From an archaeon UBA583 (GTDB taxonomy: Archaea; Nanobdellota; Nanobdellia; Woesearchaeales; UBA583): a DNA stretch of 64,000 bases. This document shows, in pieces, positions 26,844 through 35,639 of this stretch; within the stretch, counting starts at the first letter, position 1, and every line of letters begins with the position of its first letter. Position numbers and translations under genes: made by a program. Under the pieces are notes generated by a model. That model saw only the letters and a program-made list of their open reading frames with translations, made no database searches and was not told where the DNA came from. The stretch is taken from NCBI GenBank assembly GCA_002506365.1, contig DAXK01000048.1, positions 1 to 64,000 on the forward strand. Direction: 5' to 3'.

Positions 26844-27575
26844 TTATCTAGAAAAATCATCCAAATCACAAGTAAATTTTCCATTATTTCCTTTATAATA
26901 ATAATCTAAAATTAAAACTCCATTTTGTCTCAAAAATTTAATTTCATTTGAAAACTTATACTTTTCACCACCCATTTCTTGATGAACATTCTCAAAATAA
27001 TTTGGATACTCATTATCATAATTAATTAAATCTTTATCAATATACTTTTTAATTTCTGACTTTCGAGACTCCCTTTTCTCTAAAGAATCATGAAAATTTA
27101 AAGTTCCTAAATAACTAGTAATAATTGTAAATTTATCCCTTTTAATTAAATCAGTAATTGTTGCTAAAATACATCTATTTCTAAACAAACCAACAACAAA
27201 AACATTTGAAATATCATTCTTACTTAATTGCTCAAAAACTTCTGTGTCATACATCGCAGAATTAGATTTTTTACTAATATTAATTACTTTTGAAAAATTA
27301 TTTTCCTCACTCAAAACTGATTTCCCAATTGTTTGTTTATTTGTAACATCAAAAAATAAAATTTCATTTTTTAAACATAATTCCTTAACCTTTCTTAAAT
27401 AATTAATAAAACCACTTAATTTTTTATTTTTCATAAACACATTTGAAAAAAATCCTCTTTGAACATCAACACAAATCACAGCAAATTTTTCATCCTTACT
27501 TTTAGAAAAATTATATATTTTTAAAAAATCATTAATTGCACGATTTTCACTAGAATACTTTTTCAAATCAGTCAT
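26844..27575 (-). CDS. isochorismatase-like cysteine hydrolase
   Basis: 243 aa. The Asp-Lys-Cys triad is visible: VICVDVQRGFF (Asp about 36), KKSNSAMYDT (Lys) and GLFRNRCILATITDLI (Cys). The usual GxxTxxCV signature is altered to GLFRNRCI. The family includes nicotinamidases and isochorismatases; with the altered pocket I cannot choose. The C-terminal 60 residues extend past the usual domain. TATA-like TTATAAA lies about 29 nt upstream. Confidence 0.78.
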   Translation of the reverse strand: MTDLKKYSSENRAINDFLKIYNFSKSKDEKFAVICVDVQRGFFSNVFMKNKKLSGFINYLRKVKELCLKNEILFFDVTNKQTIGKSVLSEENNFSKVINISKKSNSAMYDTEVFEQLSKNDISNVFVVGLFRNRCILATITDLIKRDKFTIITSYLGTLNFHDSLEKRESRKSEIKKYIDKDLINYDNEYPNYFENVHQEMGGEKYKFSNEIKFLRQNGVLILDYYYKGNNGKFTCDLDDFSR

Positions 27576-27640
27576 AATAAAATATCTATTAAATTAATAT
27601 TTTATAAATTTATTCAACAACTAACCTAAATATTTATTAT

Positions 27641-28054
27641 TTAATCTAAATAAATATGTTGATACACATCTGAAATTCTTTTATCTTTACACTCAACTTT
27701 AGAATCTAATAACAAATTTAATTTATCATTTTTAGAAATATTCTCTAAAAACTCAATTCCATAACTTAAAACTCTTGTATCTTCTAATTTATAATTATTT
27801 AAGCCATCAGAACTTGTAATAAACTCATTCCAATCATTAAATAAAACCTCACAATTTCTAATAATTACAAATAAACTCTCAGAAACATTTTGAACTAAAC
27901 TTGATAACTTATTACCCATTTGTTCAAAAACTGTTTTCTCTAAACTATAATTTTCACAATCTAGTAAATCCTTAAAATCAATTTCATAAATATTATCATT
28001 AAAATTTTTATAACCTTTAGAACTTACAACAAGAACTCTTTTTTTAGATGCCAT
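27641..28054 (-). CDS. small protein of unknown function
   Basis: 137 aa, soluble, alternating beta and helical segments (KRVLVVSSKGYKNF at the N-terminus, SLFVIIRNCEVLFNDW in the middle). Tandem with the isochorismatase-like gene downstream but 65 nt apart, each with its own TATA-like box. Not recognised. Confidence 0.6.
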   Translation of the reverse strand: MASKKRVLVVSSKGYKNFNDNIYEIDFKDLLDCENYSLEKTVFEQMGNKLSSLVQNVSESLFVIIRNCEVLFNDWNEFITSSDGLNNYKLEDTRVLSYGIEFLENISKNDKLNLLLDSKVECKDKRISDVYQHIYLD

Positions 28055-28213
28055 AGAATTGAATTTACGATTTATATTTAAAAATATTACATTGTAAATT
28101 TATCCCAAAATTAATTTTTTTTCACATTATGAAACTTTTTTTTAAATATTTTTATTTTTTATTCACAAAATTGTTTTCCCAAATCTTATAAAAAACAATA
28201 AATTAATTAAATT

Positions 28214-28663
28214 ATGAATATCGCAGAACTAAGAGAAATTTTAACTAATTTTAAAATTGACCAAGATAAAATTAATGAATATCTACAAAATAAAGAAATT
28301 GTAGAACTAAATAACAATTTATACTTATTACCACAAAATTATGATAAATTAAAAAACGAAATTTCAAATGATAATTTAATTTATATTCAACTAAAATATT
28401 TATCTCCAAGTATTTTATTATTAAACTGGATTAAAAATAATACAAAAAATGTATTAAAAATTAAATCAGAAAAAAGAGCACTAGATTTTACTTATGGAAA
28501 AGATTTATTTCAAGACCTTGTAACAAAAAATTCAAAATGCGAATTTGAATTAAATAAATACTTTATTGTTGAATTTAATAATGAAATTTTAGGATATATT
28601 CAAGTAGCAGATAAAAAATTAAACAATGAATTTCATGTTGGTGACTATCTTAAAGAAAATTAA
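28214..28663 (+). CDS. NIP7-like PUA-domain protein
   Basis: 149 aa. The C-terminal half (about 85-149: LDFTYGKDLFQD, YFIVEFNNEILGYIQVADKKL, FHVGDYLKEN) follows the PUA domain of archaeal/eukaryotic NIP7 (FLYG...; GxG.A; VGEYL), and the N-terminal half can be the pre-PUA domain. NIP7 acts in 60S/50S ribosome maturation. CTTATAAAAA about 27 nt before the ATG supports the start. Another PUA protein of RNA modification is possible. Confidence 0.6.
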   Translation: MNIAELREILTNFKIDQDKINEYLQNKEIVELNNNLYLLPQNYDKLKNEISNDNLIYIQLKYLSPSILLLNWIKNNTKNVLKIKSEKRALDFTYGKDLFQDLVTKNSKCEFELNKYFIVEFNNEILGYIQVADKKLNNEFHVGDYLKEN

Positions 28664-28751
28664 ATTATATATAATTTTAAATAATTCAACTTCAAAGATA
28701 CTCCAAAATTAGACACTTTAGATTTAAATAAATATTTCAATTCAACAATTT

Positions 28752-29684
28752 ATGACAGAATTTTCAAATCTTAAAACTTTAAGGTCATTTGACGAAAACT
28801 CTCTCCCAGACTTAGATGTTGTAACTTTGGGAGCTCTTGAATTATTTCAAGAAAACAAACCAGAATCCTTAGATTTCTCAAAACATTCTAGACCATTAGT
28901 TGTTGGAAGTGGGAATGCAATTTCTACAGCAAAAATTTTATTTGAAAATACAAATGCTATTTACGCAAACGAATCAGACTATAAAGAAAAATTAAATTTA
29001 GATATTGACTCAGTTTACATATTTTCAGCTAGTGGTGGAAAGCACGCACCAATTTTAGCGAAAGCAGCTAAAGAAAAAAACCTTGAAACATTTTTAATAA
29101 CTTGTTCAAATAATTCTCAAGCAGAACAAATTGTAGGAAAAGAAAATACAATTGTAACACAAAAAAATAGAGAACCATATACATATAACACTTCAACTTA
29201 CTTAGGTTGGATTTTAGCAAAAACAAAAGAAGATCCAAAAGAAATTTATGATTTTATTGAAACAAAAATTAAACCTCAAATTCCTCATAATTTTATTCAC
29301 TATACTGGATATTTATTAGTAACTCCAGATAAATTTGTAAACTTAAATCCATTATTTGAAGTTAAATTTATTGAATTGTTTGGAAGAAAAATAGCAAGAG
29401 ATGTAAAATCAGCTGAAGAACTAAAACACGCAGTAACAGTTGTGCCAAGTAACACTGAATTATGTATTAACTTTACTGGAAAAGAAGTTGACTTTGTAGG
29501 AGATGTATTAAACATTGAAATTCCAGAAAATTTTGGACACGGTGCAATGATGGCAATTACATATTATATAATTGGATACATTCAAAAACAAAACCAACCA
29601 TACTTTAAAGAAAATATAAAAGAATATATCCAAAGAAACGCCAAAGGAGATTTCGGAAAAGCAATCAGTACGATTGTAGAATAG
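28752..29684 (+). CDS. SIS-domain sugar isomerase-like protein
   Basis: 310 aa. The SIS phosphosugar-binding motifs are seen: LVVGSGNAISTAK and VYIFSASGGKHAPILAKAAK, the latter with the Ser-rich sugar-phosphate loop, followed by FLITCSNNSQAEQI. The C-terminal half (about 190-310) has IELFGRKIARD and GHGAMMAITYYIIGY. Related to phosphoglucose/phosphomannose isomerases and sugar-phosphate regulators; the exact reaction is uncertain. GATTTAAATAAA about 26 nt upstream of the ATG fits a leaderless transcript. Confidence 0.75.
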   Translation: MTEFSNLKTLRSFDENSLPDLDVVTLGALELFQENKPESLDFSKHSRPLVVGSGNAISTAKILFENTNAIYANESDYKEKLNLDIDSVYIFSASGGKHAPILAKAAKEKNLETFLITCSNNSQAEQIVGKENTIVTQKNREPYTYNTSTYLGWILAKTKEDPKEIYDFIETKIKPQIPHNFIHYTGYLLVTPDKFVNLNPLFEVKFIELFGRKIARDVKSAEELKHAVTVVPSNTELCINFTGKEVDFVGDVLNIEIPENFGHGAMMAITYYIIGYIQKQNQPYFKENIKEYIQRNAKGDFGKAISTIVE

Positions 29685-29685
29685 A

Positions 29686-29710
29686 ATAATTTTTCTTTTA
29701 GAAAAATTAT
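29686..29710 (+). terminator. hairpin after the SIS gene
   Basis: An 11-bp stem (ATAATTTTTCT/AGAAAAATTAT) with a TTT loop starts 2 nt after the stop codon. Confidence 0.55.
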
Positions 29711-29744
29711 ATTTTATTTATTTTTAATTCTTTAACAAAATAGA

Positions 29745-29765
29745 AATTTTGACAAAGTCAAAATT
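29745..29765. repeat. palindrome AATTTTGACAAAGTCAAAATT
   Basis: Nine-bp arms around AAA. It shares TTTTGACAWAGTCAAAA with the palindromes at 6485-6505 and, imperfectly, 48696-48716. Located between convergent genes. Confidence 0.55.
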
Positions 29766-29789
29766 GTAATTTATGCTCAAAAAAATAGA

Positions 29790-29812
29790 AAAAATTTGTT
29801 TCACAAATTTTT
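29790..29812 (-). terminator. hairpin after gdhA
   Basis: AAAAATTTGT pairs with ACAAATTTTT around a 3-nt loop, 4 nt past the gdhA stop codon on the minus strand. Confidence 0.55.
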
Positions 29813-29816
29813 ATAT

Positions 29817-31160
29817 TTAAATAATTCCTTGAGCAATCATAGCATCAGCAACCTTAATAAAACCACCAATATTTGCCCCTTTAACATAATTCACATAATC
29901 TTCTTCTTTTCCATACTTTACACAAATTTCATGGATATCTTTCATAATATTTTCTAACTTTTCTAAAACTTCTTTCTCACTCCAAGACAATCTAATTGAA
30001 TTTTGAGCCATCTCTAAACCAGACACAGCAACTCCACCTGCATTGGACGCTTTCCCAGGTGCAAACAAAATTTTATGCTTAATAAATTCATCAACCGCAG
30101 ATTTAGTTGATGGCATATTTGCACCCTCACCAATAACTCTAACACCATTTGAAATCAAACTCTTCGCATCATCTAAATCAAGTTCATTTTGTGTAGCACA
30201 AGGCATAGCAATATCTGCTTTAATTTCCCAAGGTCTAGAACCTGCTAAATATTCAACTCCATAAAATTCATCTGCATATTCAGAAATTCTCCCTCTCTTC
30301 TCATTTTTCAACTTTTTAATATATTCTAATTTCTCTAGATCAATTCCATCTTTATCATAAACAGTTCCACCTGAATCAGACATTGACAAAACTTTAGCAC
30401 CTTTTTTAATTAATAATTCAGTTGCAAACTGAGCAACATTTCCAGACCCTGAAACAAGCACAGACTTACCATTATAATCTTCATCAATAGTTTTTAACAT
30501 ATTTTCAACAAAAAAAACTAAACCATAACCAGTAGCCTCAGGTCTAATTTTACTTCCACCATGATGTAAATGTTTCCCAGTTAAAGTTCCAGTAAACTCA
30601 TTTCGAAGGCGCTTATATTGTCCAAATAAATACCCTATCTCACGACCACCAACACCAATATCTCCAGCAGGCACATCTAAATTAGATCCAATATGACGAC
30701 TCAACTCAGTCATAAAAGATTGACAAAATTTCATAATCTCATTATCAGATTTCCCCTTAGGGTCAAAATCTGAACCACCCTTTCCACCACCAAGCGGCAA
30801 ATTCGTTAAAGAATTTTTAAACACTTGTTCAAACGCTAAAAACTTTAAAATACTTAAATTAACCGATGGATGAAATCGAAGTCCACCTTTATATGGTCCA
30901 ATAGCAGAATTCATCTGAACTCTAAATCCACGATTAATTTGAATTTCTCCATTATCATCAAGCCACGGAACTCTAAACATAATAACTCTCTCAGGCTCAA
31001 CCATTCTCTCCATAATTTTTTCATCTAAATACCTTGGATTTTCTTCTAAAAATGGATAAATTGAATCTACAACTTCTTCAACAGCTTGTAAAAATTCACT
31101 CTCATGTGAATTTTTTAATCTTACTTGTTCCATAAATTTCTCAACATTTTTTTGTGTCAT
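29817..31160 (-). CDS. gdhA: NADP-type glutamate dehydrogenase
   Basis: 447 aa, the length of bacterial hexameric GDH. Signatures: GPYKGGLRFHPSVN, LPLGGGKGGSDFDPKGKS (catalytic Lys region, about 119-136), GSGNVAQFATELL (Rossmann fold) and PSTKSAVDEF. It interconverts 2-oxoglutarate plus ammonia and glutamate. The sequence is of the E. coli type, not the usual shorter archaeal type, which points to acquisition from bacteria. TATATAAA on this strand 26 nt upstream gives the promoter. Confidence 0.96.
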   Translation of the reverse strand: MTQKNVEKFMEQVRLKNSHESEFLQAVEEVVDSIYPFLEENPRYLDEKIMERMVEPERVIMFRVPWLDDNGEIQINRGFRVQMNSAIGPYKGGLRFHPSVNLSILKFLAFEQVFKNSLTNLPLGGGKGGSDFDPKGKSDNEIMKFCQSFMTELSRHIGSNLDVPAGDIGVGGREIGYLFGQYKRLRNEFTGTLTGKHLHHGGSKIRPEATGYGLVFFVENMLKTIDEDYNGKSVLVSGSGNVAQFATELLIKKGAKVLSMSDSGGTVYDKDGIDLEKLEYIKKLKNEKRGRISEYADEFYGVEYLAGSRPWEIKADIAMPCATQNELDLDDAKSLISNGVRVIGEGANMPSTKSAVDEFIKHKILFAPGKASNAGGVAVSGLEMAQNSIRLSWSEKEVLEKLENIMKDIHEICVKYGKEEDYVNYVKGANIGGFIKVADAMIAQGII

Positions 31161-31306
31161 AAAATCCTTATAAATTTTAAACTATATAAATAAATCTTAA
31201 TTATGAAATTAAACTAAACAATTTCACAAAATAACTAACGAAATTAATAAACAAAAAATCACACAATAAAACAAAATTATAAATATAAATAAATTTAAAA
31301 TTTAAT

Positions 31307-32191
31307 ATGGAAAAAGTAAATCAAAGAAAAAAATTAAATTATACAATTCATAATTTTAAAACATCTGATAATATTACATTAAATGGAATTTTAAATCAAT
31401 CTAAATCAAAGCAAAACAACTCAACAATTATATTACATATTCACGGTATGTGTTCAGATTTATTATCAAATGTTGGACAACTAGTATCAGAAACAGCAAA
31501 TAAAAATAAATTCTCCTCATTTATAATTAATACGAGAGGACATGGAATTGTATCAAGTTTTAAACAAACAAATAAAGATGGAACTAAATCCTATCATACA
31601 GGTGGAACAGCTTATGAAATTTTTGAAGATTCACAAATTGATATTCAAGCAGGAATTGATTATCTAAAAACTTTAGGATATAATAAAATTATTTTATCTG
31701 GACACTCAACAGGGTGTCAAAAAATAATAAATTATCAATTAAATAACCTAAAAACAAAAACTGTAAAAGCATTAATTTTACTAGCTCCAGGAGATGACTT
31801 AAATGTTGAAAAAAGAGATAACTCAGAATTTCAAAAAACTTTAAAATTATCAAAAGAAAAATTCAATTCAAAAGCACTTTTCGCAACACACGACTTTGGA
31901 TTACTATCTGCGAAAAGATTTTATAATTTATTTAAAAAAACATCAATAGAATCAAATCTATTTAATTATACAAAAAATCTTGAATACTTAAAACAAATTA
32001 AAATTCCAATTTTAAGCTTAATTGGAGACGAAGATCCATATTTCTTAGATGTTCAAAAAGCAACAATTAATATCAAAAATAATCTAAAAAATCGAAAATC
32101 AAATTCAATATTAACAAAAGGAAATCATAGTTACTATGGTGCTGAAGTTGAATGTGCTAGACATATAATTGATTTTTTAAACAAATTATAA
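31307..32191 (+). CDS. alpha/beta hydrolase
   Basis: 294 aa. IHGMCSD (oxyanion region), NTRGHG, the nucleophile elbow GHSTGC, the acid LIGDEDPYF and the base KGNHSYYG occur in order, giving a complete Ser-Asp-His triad. No signal peptide, so it is cytoplasmic. Substrate unknown; most like serine aminopeptidase S33/lysophospholipase-type hydrolases. A TATAAATATAAA tract precedes the start by about 26 nt. Confidence 0.85.
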   Translation: MEKVNQRKKLNYTIHNFKTSDNITLNGILNQSKSKQNNSTIILHIHGMCSDLLSNVGQLVSETANKNKFSSFIINTRGHGIVSSFKQTNKDGTKSYHTGGTAYEIFEDSQIDIQAGIDYLKTLGYNKIILSGHSTGCQKIINYQLNNLKTKTVKALILLAPGDDLNVEKRDNSEFQKTLKLSKEKFNSKALFATHDFGLLSAKRFYNLFKKTSIESNLFNYTKNLEYLKQIKIPILSLIGDEDPYFLDVQKATINIKNNLKNRKSNSILTKGNHSYYGAEVECARHIIDFLNKL

Positions 32192-32257
32192 TTATTTTAT
32201 AATTTATTTTTTCAAAAATTACAAATTATTATAAATAATAAAATTCAGTTTAATTTT

Positions 32258-32626
32258 ATGACTGATGAGAAATCTGCTTGGATGAAATGGAATCATACTA
32301 AAAAAAGAAAAAAATTAACTGATACTTTAGAAATTACAAATAATTTATTTTTTGAAAAACTATCTATTCCTGAAATTGCTAAAAAAAGACATTTTAAACT
32401 ACAAACTATTGAATATCAAATAATTGAATTAATTACTTTAGGATATATTTATTTAGGAGATGTTGTTGAAGATAGTTTAGCTCATCAAATTTTAGATACA
32501 TTTGAACACCAAGTTCCAGAATCACTAAAAGAAATTAAAGAAAAACTTCCTGAGGATATAACTTACTTTCAAATTAAATGTGTATTAGCATCAATTAATA
32601 ATCAACCAGATAGTATTCATGATTAA
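32258..32626 (+). CDS. HTH_40-type helix-turn-helix protein
   Basis: 122 aa. TLEITNNLFFEKLSIPEIAK and KRHFKLQTIEYQIIELITLG form the HTH_40 motif found at the C-terminus of some RecQ helicases and YpbB proteins, and LPEDITYFQIKCVLASI is the following conserved segment. Here it is free-standing, without a helicase. Probably binds DNA; target unknown. It precedes the radical-SAM/RiPP locus by 110 nt and might regulate it. Confidence 0.75.
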   Translation: MTDEKSAWMKWNHTKKRKKLTDTLEITNNLFFEKLSIPEIAKKRHFKLQTIEYQIIELITLGYIYLGDVVEDSLAHQILDTFEHQVPESLKEIKEKLPEDITYFQIKCVLASINNQPDSIHD

Positions 32627-32736
32627 TATTAATATTGCTTAATTATTTTCCACCAATTTATTTACTAAAATTTAATATTAAATTTTAAATAATAAAAATC
32701 TTTATAATAACTCAAATTATATTTAATTTAATTACA

Positions 32737-33711
32737 ATGGATACAAATGATAAATTATATAGTTCTAAATTCAAAACTGCTGATATAAAATTGGGTTATG
32801 GATGTAATGATAAATGTGTTCATTGCGTTGTTGAAAAACTTCGAGATATCGCAATACAAAATAAACATCTTGATTTAAAAACTGATGAATATCTAAAAGA
32901 AATTGATAAAGTTATCTCGGACGGAATTAAAAGAATAGTTGTAACGGGTGGAGAACCTACAATAAGAAAAGATTTTCCTATAATTATTGATTATATTAAC
33001 AGTTTTGGAATTGAAATATTTCTACAAACAAATGGTAGATTTTTATCTAACTCAAACTTAATTGATAAAATAAAAAATAAAATTAATACATATATTATCG
33101 CACTACACGGACCAAATGAAACAATTCACGACATTGTAACACAAAGCTCAAATTCATTTAATCAAACTGTTCAAGGAATTAAAAATGTTGTTAAAATCGG
33201 TGGGAATGTTTGCGGGAAAACAGTAATCTCAAAATTAAATTATAAAACATTATTACAAACATGTAAATTATATAACAAACTTGGAGTTAAAGAAATTTAT
33301 ATTGCATACCCTCATTCTTCTGGCGAAATTGATTATTTAAAAAAAATAGCTCCAACCTATACTCAAATAAAACCATATATAGAACAATGTTTAACTTGGG
33401 CAATTGAAAATAATATTAATTTAAAATTAGAAAGTATTCTTCCATGTAATTTAGATAAAGAATTTCCAATTAAATATTACTATGATTTCACAGAATTTCT
33501 AGCTCAAAAAAAATATAAAATGCTTGATGAAAATTATGGGTCTTGGGAAGAATTTACTAAAATGGACAAAAAAAAAGATTTTTCAAAATGTCAAAAATGT
33601 GTATTCAACAATTTCTGTAATGGTATTTGGCACGAATATACAAACCTTTATGGATTTGAACAAATAAGACCTATAACTAAAATTCACGACAAATCAAATC
33701 TTAAATTCTAA
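32737..33711 (+). CDS. radical SAM protein, probable second RiPP maturase (HxsC-like)
   Basis: 324 aa. The 4Fe-4S motif is C23-xxx-C27-xx-C30 (YGCNDKCVHC), followed by VVTGGEPTIRKDF, the SAM-binding GGEP loop. The C-terminus carries CQKCVFNNFCNG (Cys285, Cys288, Cys294), a shortened SPASM-like auxiliary cluster site. It is directly upstream of a His-rich precursor-like peptide gene and 2 kb from an HxsB-type enzyme. In bacterial Hxs systems two radical SAM enzymes (HxsB, HxsC) occur together, which suggests this role. The radical SAM call is firm; HxsC equivalence is inference. Confidence 0.8.
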   Translation: MDTNDKLYSSKFKTADIKLGYGCNDKCVHCVVEKLRDIAIQNKHLDLKTDEYLKEIDKVISDGIKRIVVTGGEPTIRKDFPIIIDYINSFGIEIFLQTNGRFLSNSNLIDKIKNKINTYIIALHGPNETIHDIVTQSSNSFNQTVQGIKNVVKIGGNVCGKTVISKLNYKTLLQTCKLYNKLGVKEIYIAYPHSSGEIDYLKKIAPTYTQIKPYIEQCLTWAIENNINLKLESILPCNLDKEFPIKYYYDFTEFLAQKKYKMLDENYGSWEEFTKMDKKKDFSKCQKCVFNNFCNGIWHEYTNLYGFEQIRPITKIHDKSNLKF

Positions 33712-33756
33712 AATAAAATAACAAAAATATATAAATAAAATAATTATAATTTTTTT

Positions 33757-34065
33757 ATGAAAAAGGAACTTCCTAAAATTAAAAAATCGTTAAAATCATT
33801 TATTATCGAGGAAGATGCAAAAGTTATGGATAAAACTGCAACTAAAGTAGCATTAGCTGTAACATTTGCAAGTTTAACATTTCTAGACTCAGTAGATGAT
33901 GTAAACGCAAAAGGACATAGTAATCACTATCACAAAAATAACTTATTAACTGAAGATTTTAAAACTGTTCAAGATCAAAGTGGAGAAGATTTTGAAGTAA
34001 CTGAAGTTACACACACAAACGGATACACACACCAAAATAGTAAGCGTAGTTGGTATAAATTATAA
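33757..34065 (+). CDS. His-rich RiPP precursor-like peptide (HxsA-like)
   Basis: 102 aa. A basic leader (MKKELPKIKKSLK) is followed by SFIIEEDAKVMDKTATK, a hydrophobic stretch to about residue 43 ending near DDVNA, then a core rich in His, Ser, Asn and Thr: GHSNHYHKNN and THTNGYTHQNSKRSW. There are eight His in the last 50 residues and no Cys. This leader-hydrophobic-His layout is typical of substrates of paired radical SAM maturases. ATATATAAA about 26 nt before ATG makes it a leaderless, probably well expressed gene. The family is my inference; modification sites are unknown. Confidence 0.7.
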   Translation: MKKELPKIKKSLKSFIIEEDAKVMDKTATKVALAVTFASLTFLDSVDDVNAKGHSNHYHKNNLLTEDFKTVQDQSGEDFEVTEVTHTNGYTHQNSKRSWYKL

Positions 34066-34082
34066 AATTTATATCTATTTTT

Positions 34083-35261
34083 TTATTTTTTAAATTTATA
34101 ATACAAATTAACTTTTTGATTTAAAGTATAATAAAATTCAAAACTTAAAGTAACTAATTCCTTATCATCATATTTATCTAACTTAATTTCTAACTCTGAA
34201 AAAATTTTATCATTTTCAAATTTATTTAATTCTAAAGATATATCAATTCTTTTAGCAATAATTTTATTATTTTTAATCTTAAAATCTAATAAAACTCCAC
34301 GCAAACTTTCACTAAAACTATAATTAATTATCTTATTATATTTTGATTTAAACTCATCTGGTATATCTGACACAAAATCATCAATTTCATATATTTTAAT
34401 TTTTTCCTTTTGATGATAAACTTTAATTTTAAAATTATTTTCTTCATCAAAATCAATTCCAATCCCCCAAATTTTATCACTAAGTTCAGGTTTTATATTT
34501 AAAATATCTACACATACTTTTAATTCATTTTCACTATATTCATCACAACTAAAATATAATGTTTTACGAATACTTTTATCTTTCATCTCAGCAAAACTAA
34601 TCCCAACTTTAGAACTTAATTGAAGACATTTTTCAATTTCTAAAAACTTCTTACTTCCAAAAATACTTTGTAAATAATTATCAAATACTTTTGAATTTTT
34701 CATTTTATACAAATAACAAACAAATCTATCATTATTACTTTCTTGACTTTTACCTAAATAAGAATCAACAAAAATAAAAGATGACTTAACTAAAAAATCA
34801 TTATTTTTAATTAACTCTAATAATTCAAAAGACATATCTTTAACTTTACAACTTTTAAAATTTTCAATTTTAGAAATCTCCTTACTTGAATTAAACTCAA
34901 AATAATCTTCTCCTAAAAACTCAGTTTCCCCAAATTTTTTTTTATAATTTAAACATTCAAAATCACAATTTAAAATATCAACAAACTTCCAATACTTTAA
35001 ACACATATGAGATTTTAAAAAAAAAGAATAAATAATACTTTCTGGAAAATTTTTAAATATTATTTTTTTAATAATTTTTTTATCAATTAAACTATATAAA
35101 TATTTTTTTTGAATTTCAAAAAATTTAGAAATAGGCACACCTAAATTATACTCTTTAAAATCAAACTCAAATTCTCCATTACATAAATTAGAATTATAAA
35201 TGATATCAAAACTTAACTGATTATCTAACTTAAACTCTAATTTAAATGTATTATTATTCAT
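34083..35261 (-). CDS. unknown protein of the Hxs-like locus
   Basis: 392 aa, soluble. The C-terminal 200 residues alternate beta strands (RKTLYFSCDEY, WGIGIDFDEENNFKIKVYH, RGVLLDFKIKNNKI, LVTLSFEFYYTL), suggesting a beta-barrel. Phe, Lys and Asp are abundant and no catalytic motif is recognised. It is co-transcribed with the HxsD-like gene (8-nt overlap) and converges on the precursor gene, so a role in modification, export or immunity is plausible but unproven. Confidence 0.65.
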   Translation of the reverse strand: MNNNTFKLEFKLDNQLSFDIIYNSNLCNGEFEFDFKEYNLGVPISKFFEIQKKYLYSLIDKKIIKKIIFKNFPESIIYSFFLKSHMCLKYWKFVDILNCDFECLNYKKKFGETEFLGEDYFEFNSSKEISKIENFKSCKVKDMSFELLELIKNNDFLVKSSFIFVDSYLGKSQESNNDRFVCYLYKMKNSKVFDNYLQSIFGSKKFLEIEKCLQLSSKVGISFAEMKDKSIRKTLYFSCDEYSENELKVCVDILNIKPELSDKIWGIGIDFDEENNFKIKVYHQKEKIKIYEIDDFVSDIPDEFKSKYNKIINYSFSESLRGVLLDFKIKNNKIIAKRIDISLELNKFENDKIFSELEIKLDKYDDKELVTLSFEFYYTLNQKVNLYYKFKK

Positions 35262-35589
35262 TGTTTGAATTTGAAACTCCTTGACTTAAAATTGCTTTTT
35301 CTAAAATTAATTGTCTAATCTCTGATGTATTTTTCATTTGATCTAAATAAGAACTAGACTCAATTAATTCATCAAAAAATCCATAAACTGCATCATTTAA
35401 ATTATTCTCTTTATTATCTTCATCTTTAAACTTTAAAGATACAATCCAATTTTTATCATCACAATCAATTAAAAAATAAAACTTATCTAACAATACATAA
35501 GTAGTTTGAACAACAACTTGTTTAGAATAAATTTCTTTATTAATTTTAATTATAGCTTCATTATCAACAATTTCAAAATTTGACTTCAT
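35254..35589 (-). CDS. hxsD: HxsD-like protein
   Basis: 111 aa from MKSNFEIVDNE. An N-terminal beta-rich part (INKEIYSKQVVVQTTYVL, FYFLIDCDD, WIVSLKFK) precedes a helical part (YGFFDELIESSSYL and TSEIRQLILEKAIL). The order, length and the closing helix (xIRxxIxxxA) follow HxsD, the small partner of His-Xaa-Ser maturases. A longer GTG reading is rejected because the TATA box at 35611-35618 lies inside it, 26 nt before this ATG. Divergent from the HxsB-like gene, sharing its promoter. Confidence 0.65.
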   Translation of the reverse strand: MKSNFEIVDNEAIIKINKEIYSKQVVVQTTYVLLDKFYFLIDCDDKNWIVSLKFKDEDNKENNLNDAVYGFFDELIESSSYLDQMKNTSEIRQLILEKAILSQGVSNSNNE

Positions 35590-35610
35590 AATAATTACTA
35601 GCAACAAAAC

Positions 35611-35618
35611 TTTATAAA
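35611..35618. promoter_or_regulatory. single symmetric TATA box for hxsD and hxsB
   Basis: TTTATAAA is a perfect dyad centred at 35614.5. The ATG of hxsB (35640) and the ATG of hxsD (35589) are both 25.5 nt from its centre, on opposite strands. No other TATA-like sequence is placed for either gene, so one element seems to drive both leaderless transcripts. Confidence 0.7.
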
Positions 35619-35639
35619 CTTTAACCACTAAAATTTCTT

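Noticed and set aside
34083..35261. Prenyltransferase-type RiPP tailoring enzyme
   Set aside because: The alternating beta strands recall such barrels, but no diagnostic substrate-binding motif is seen, so the protein is left unknown.
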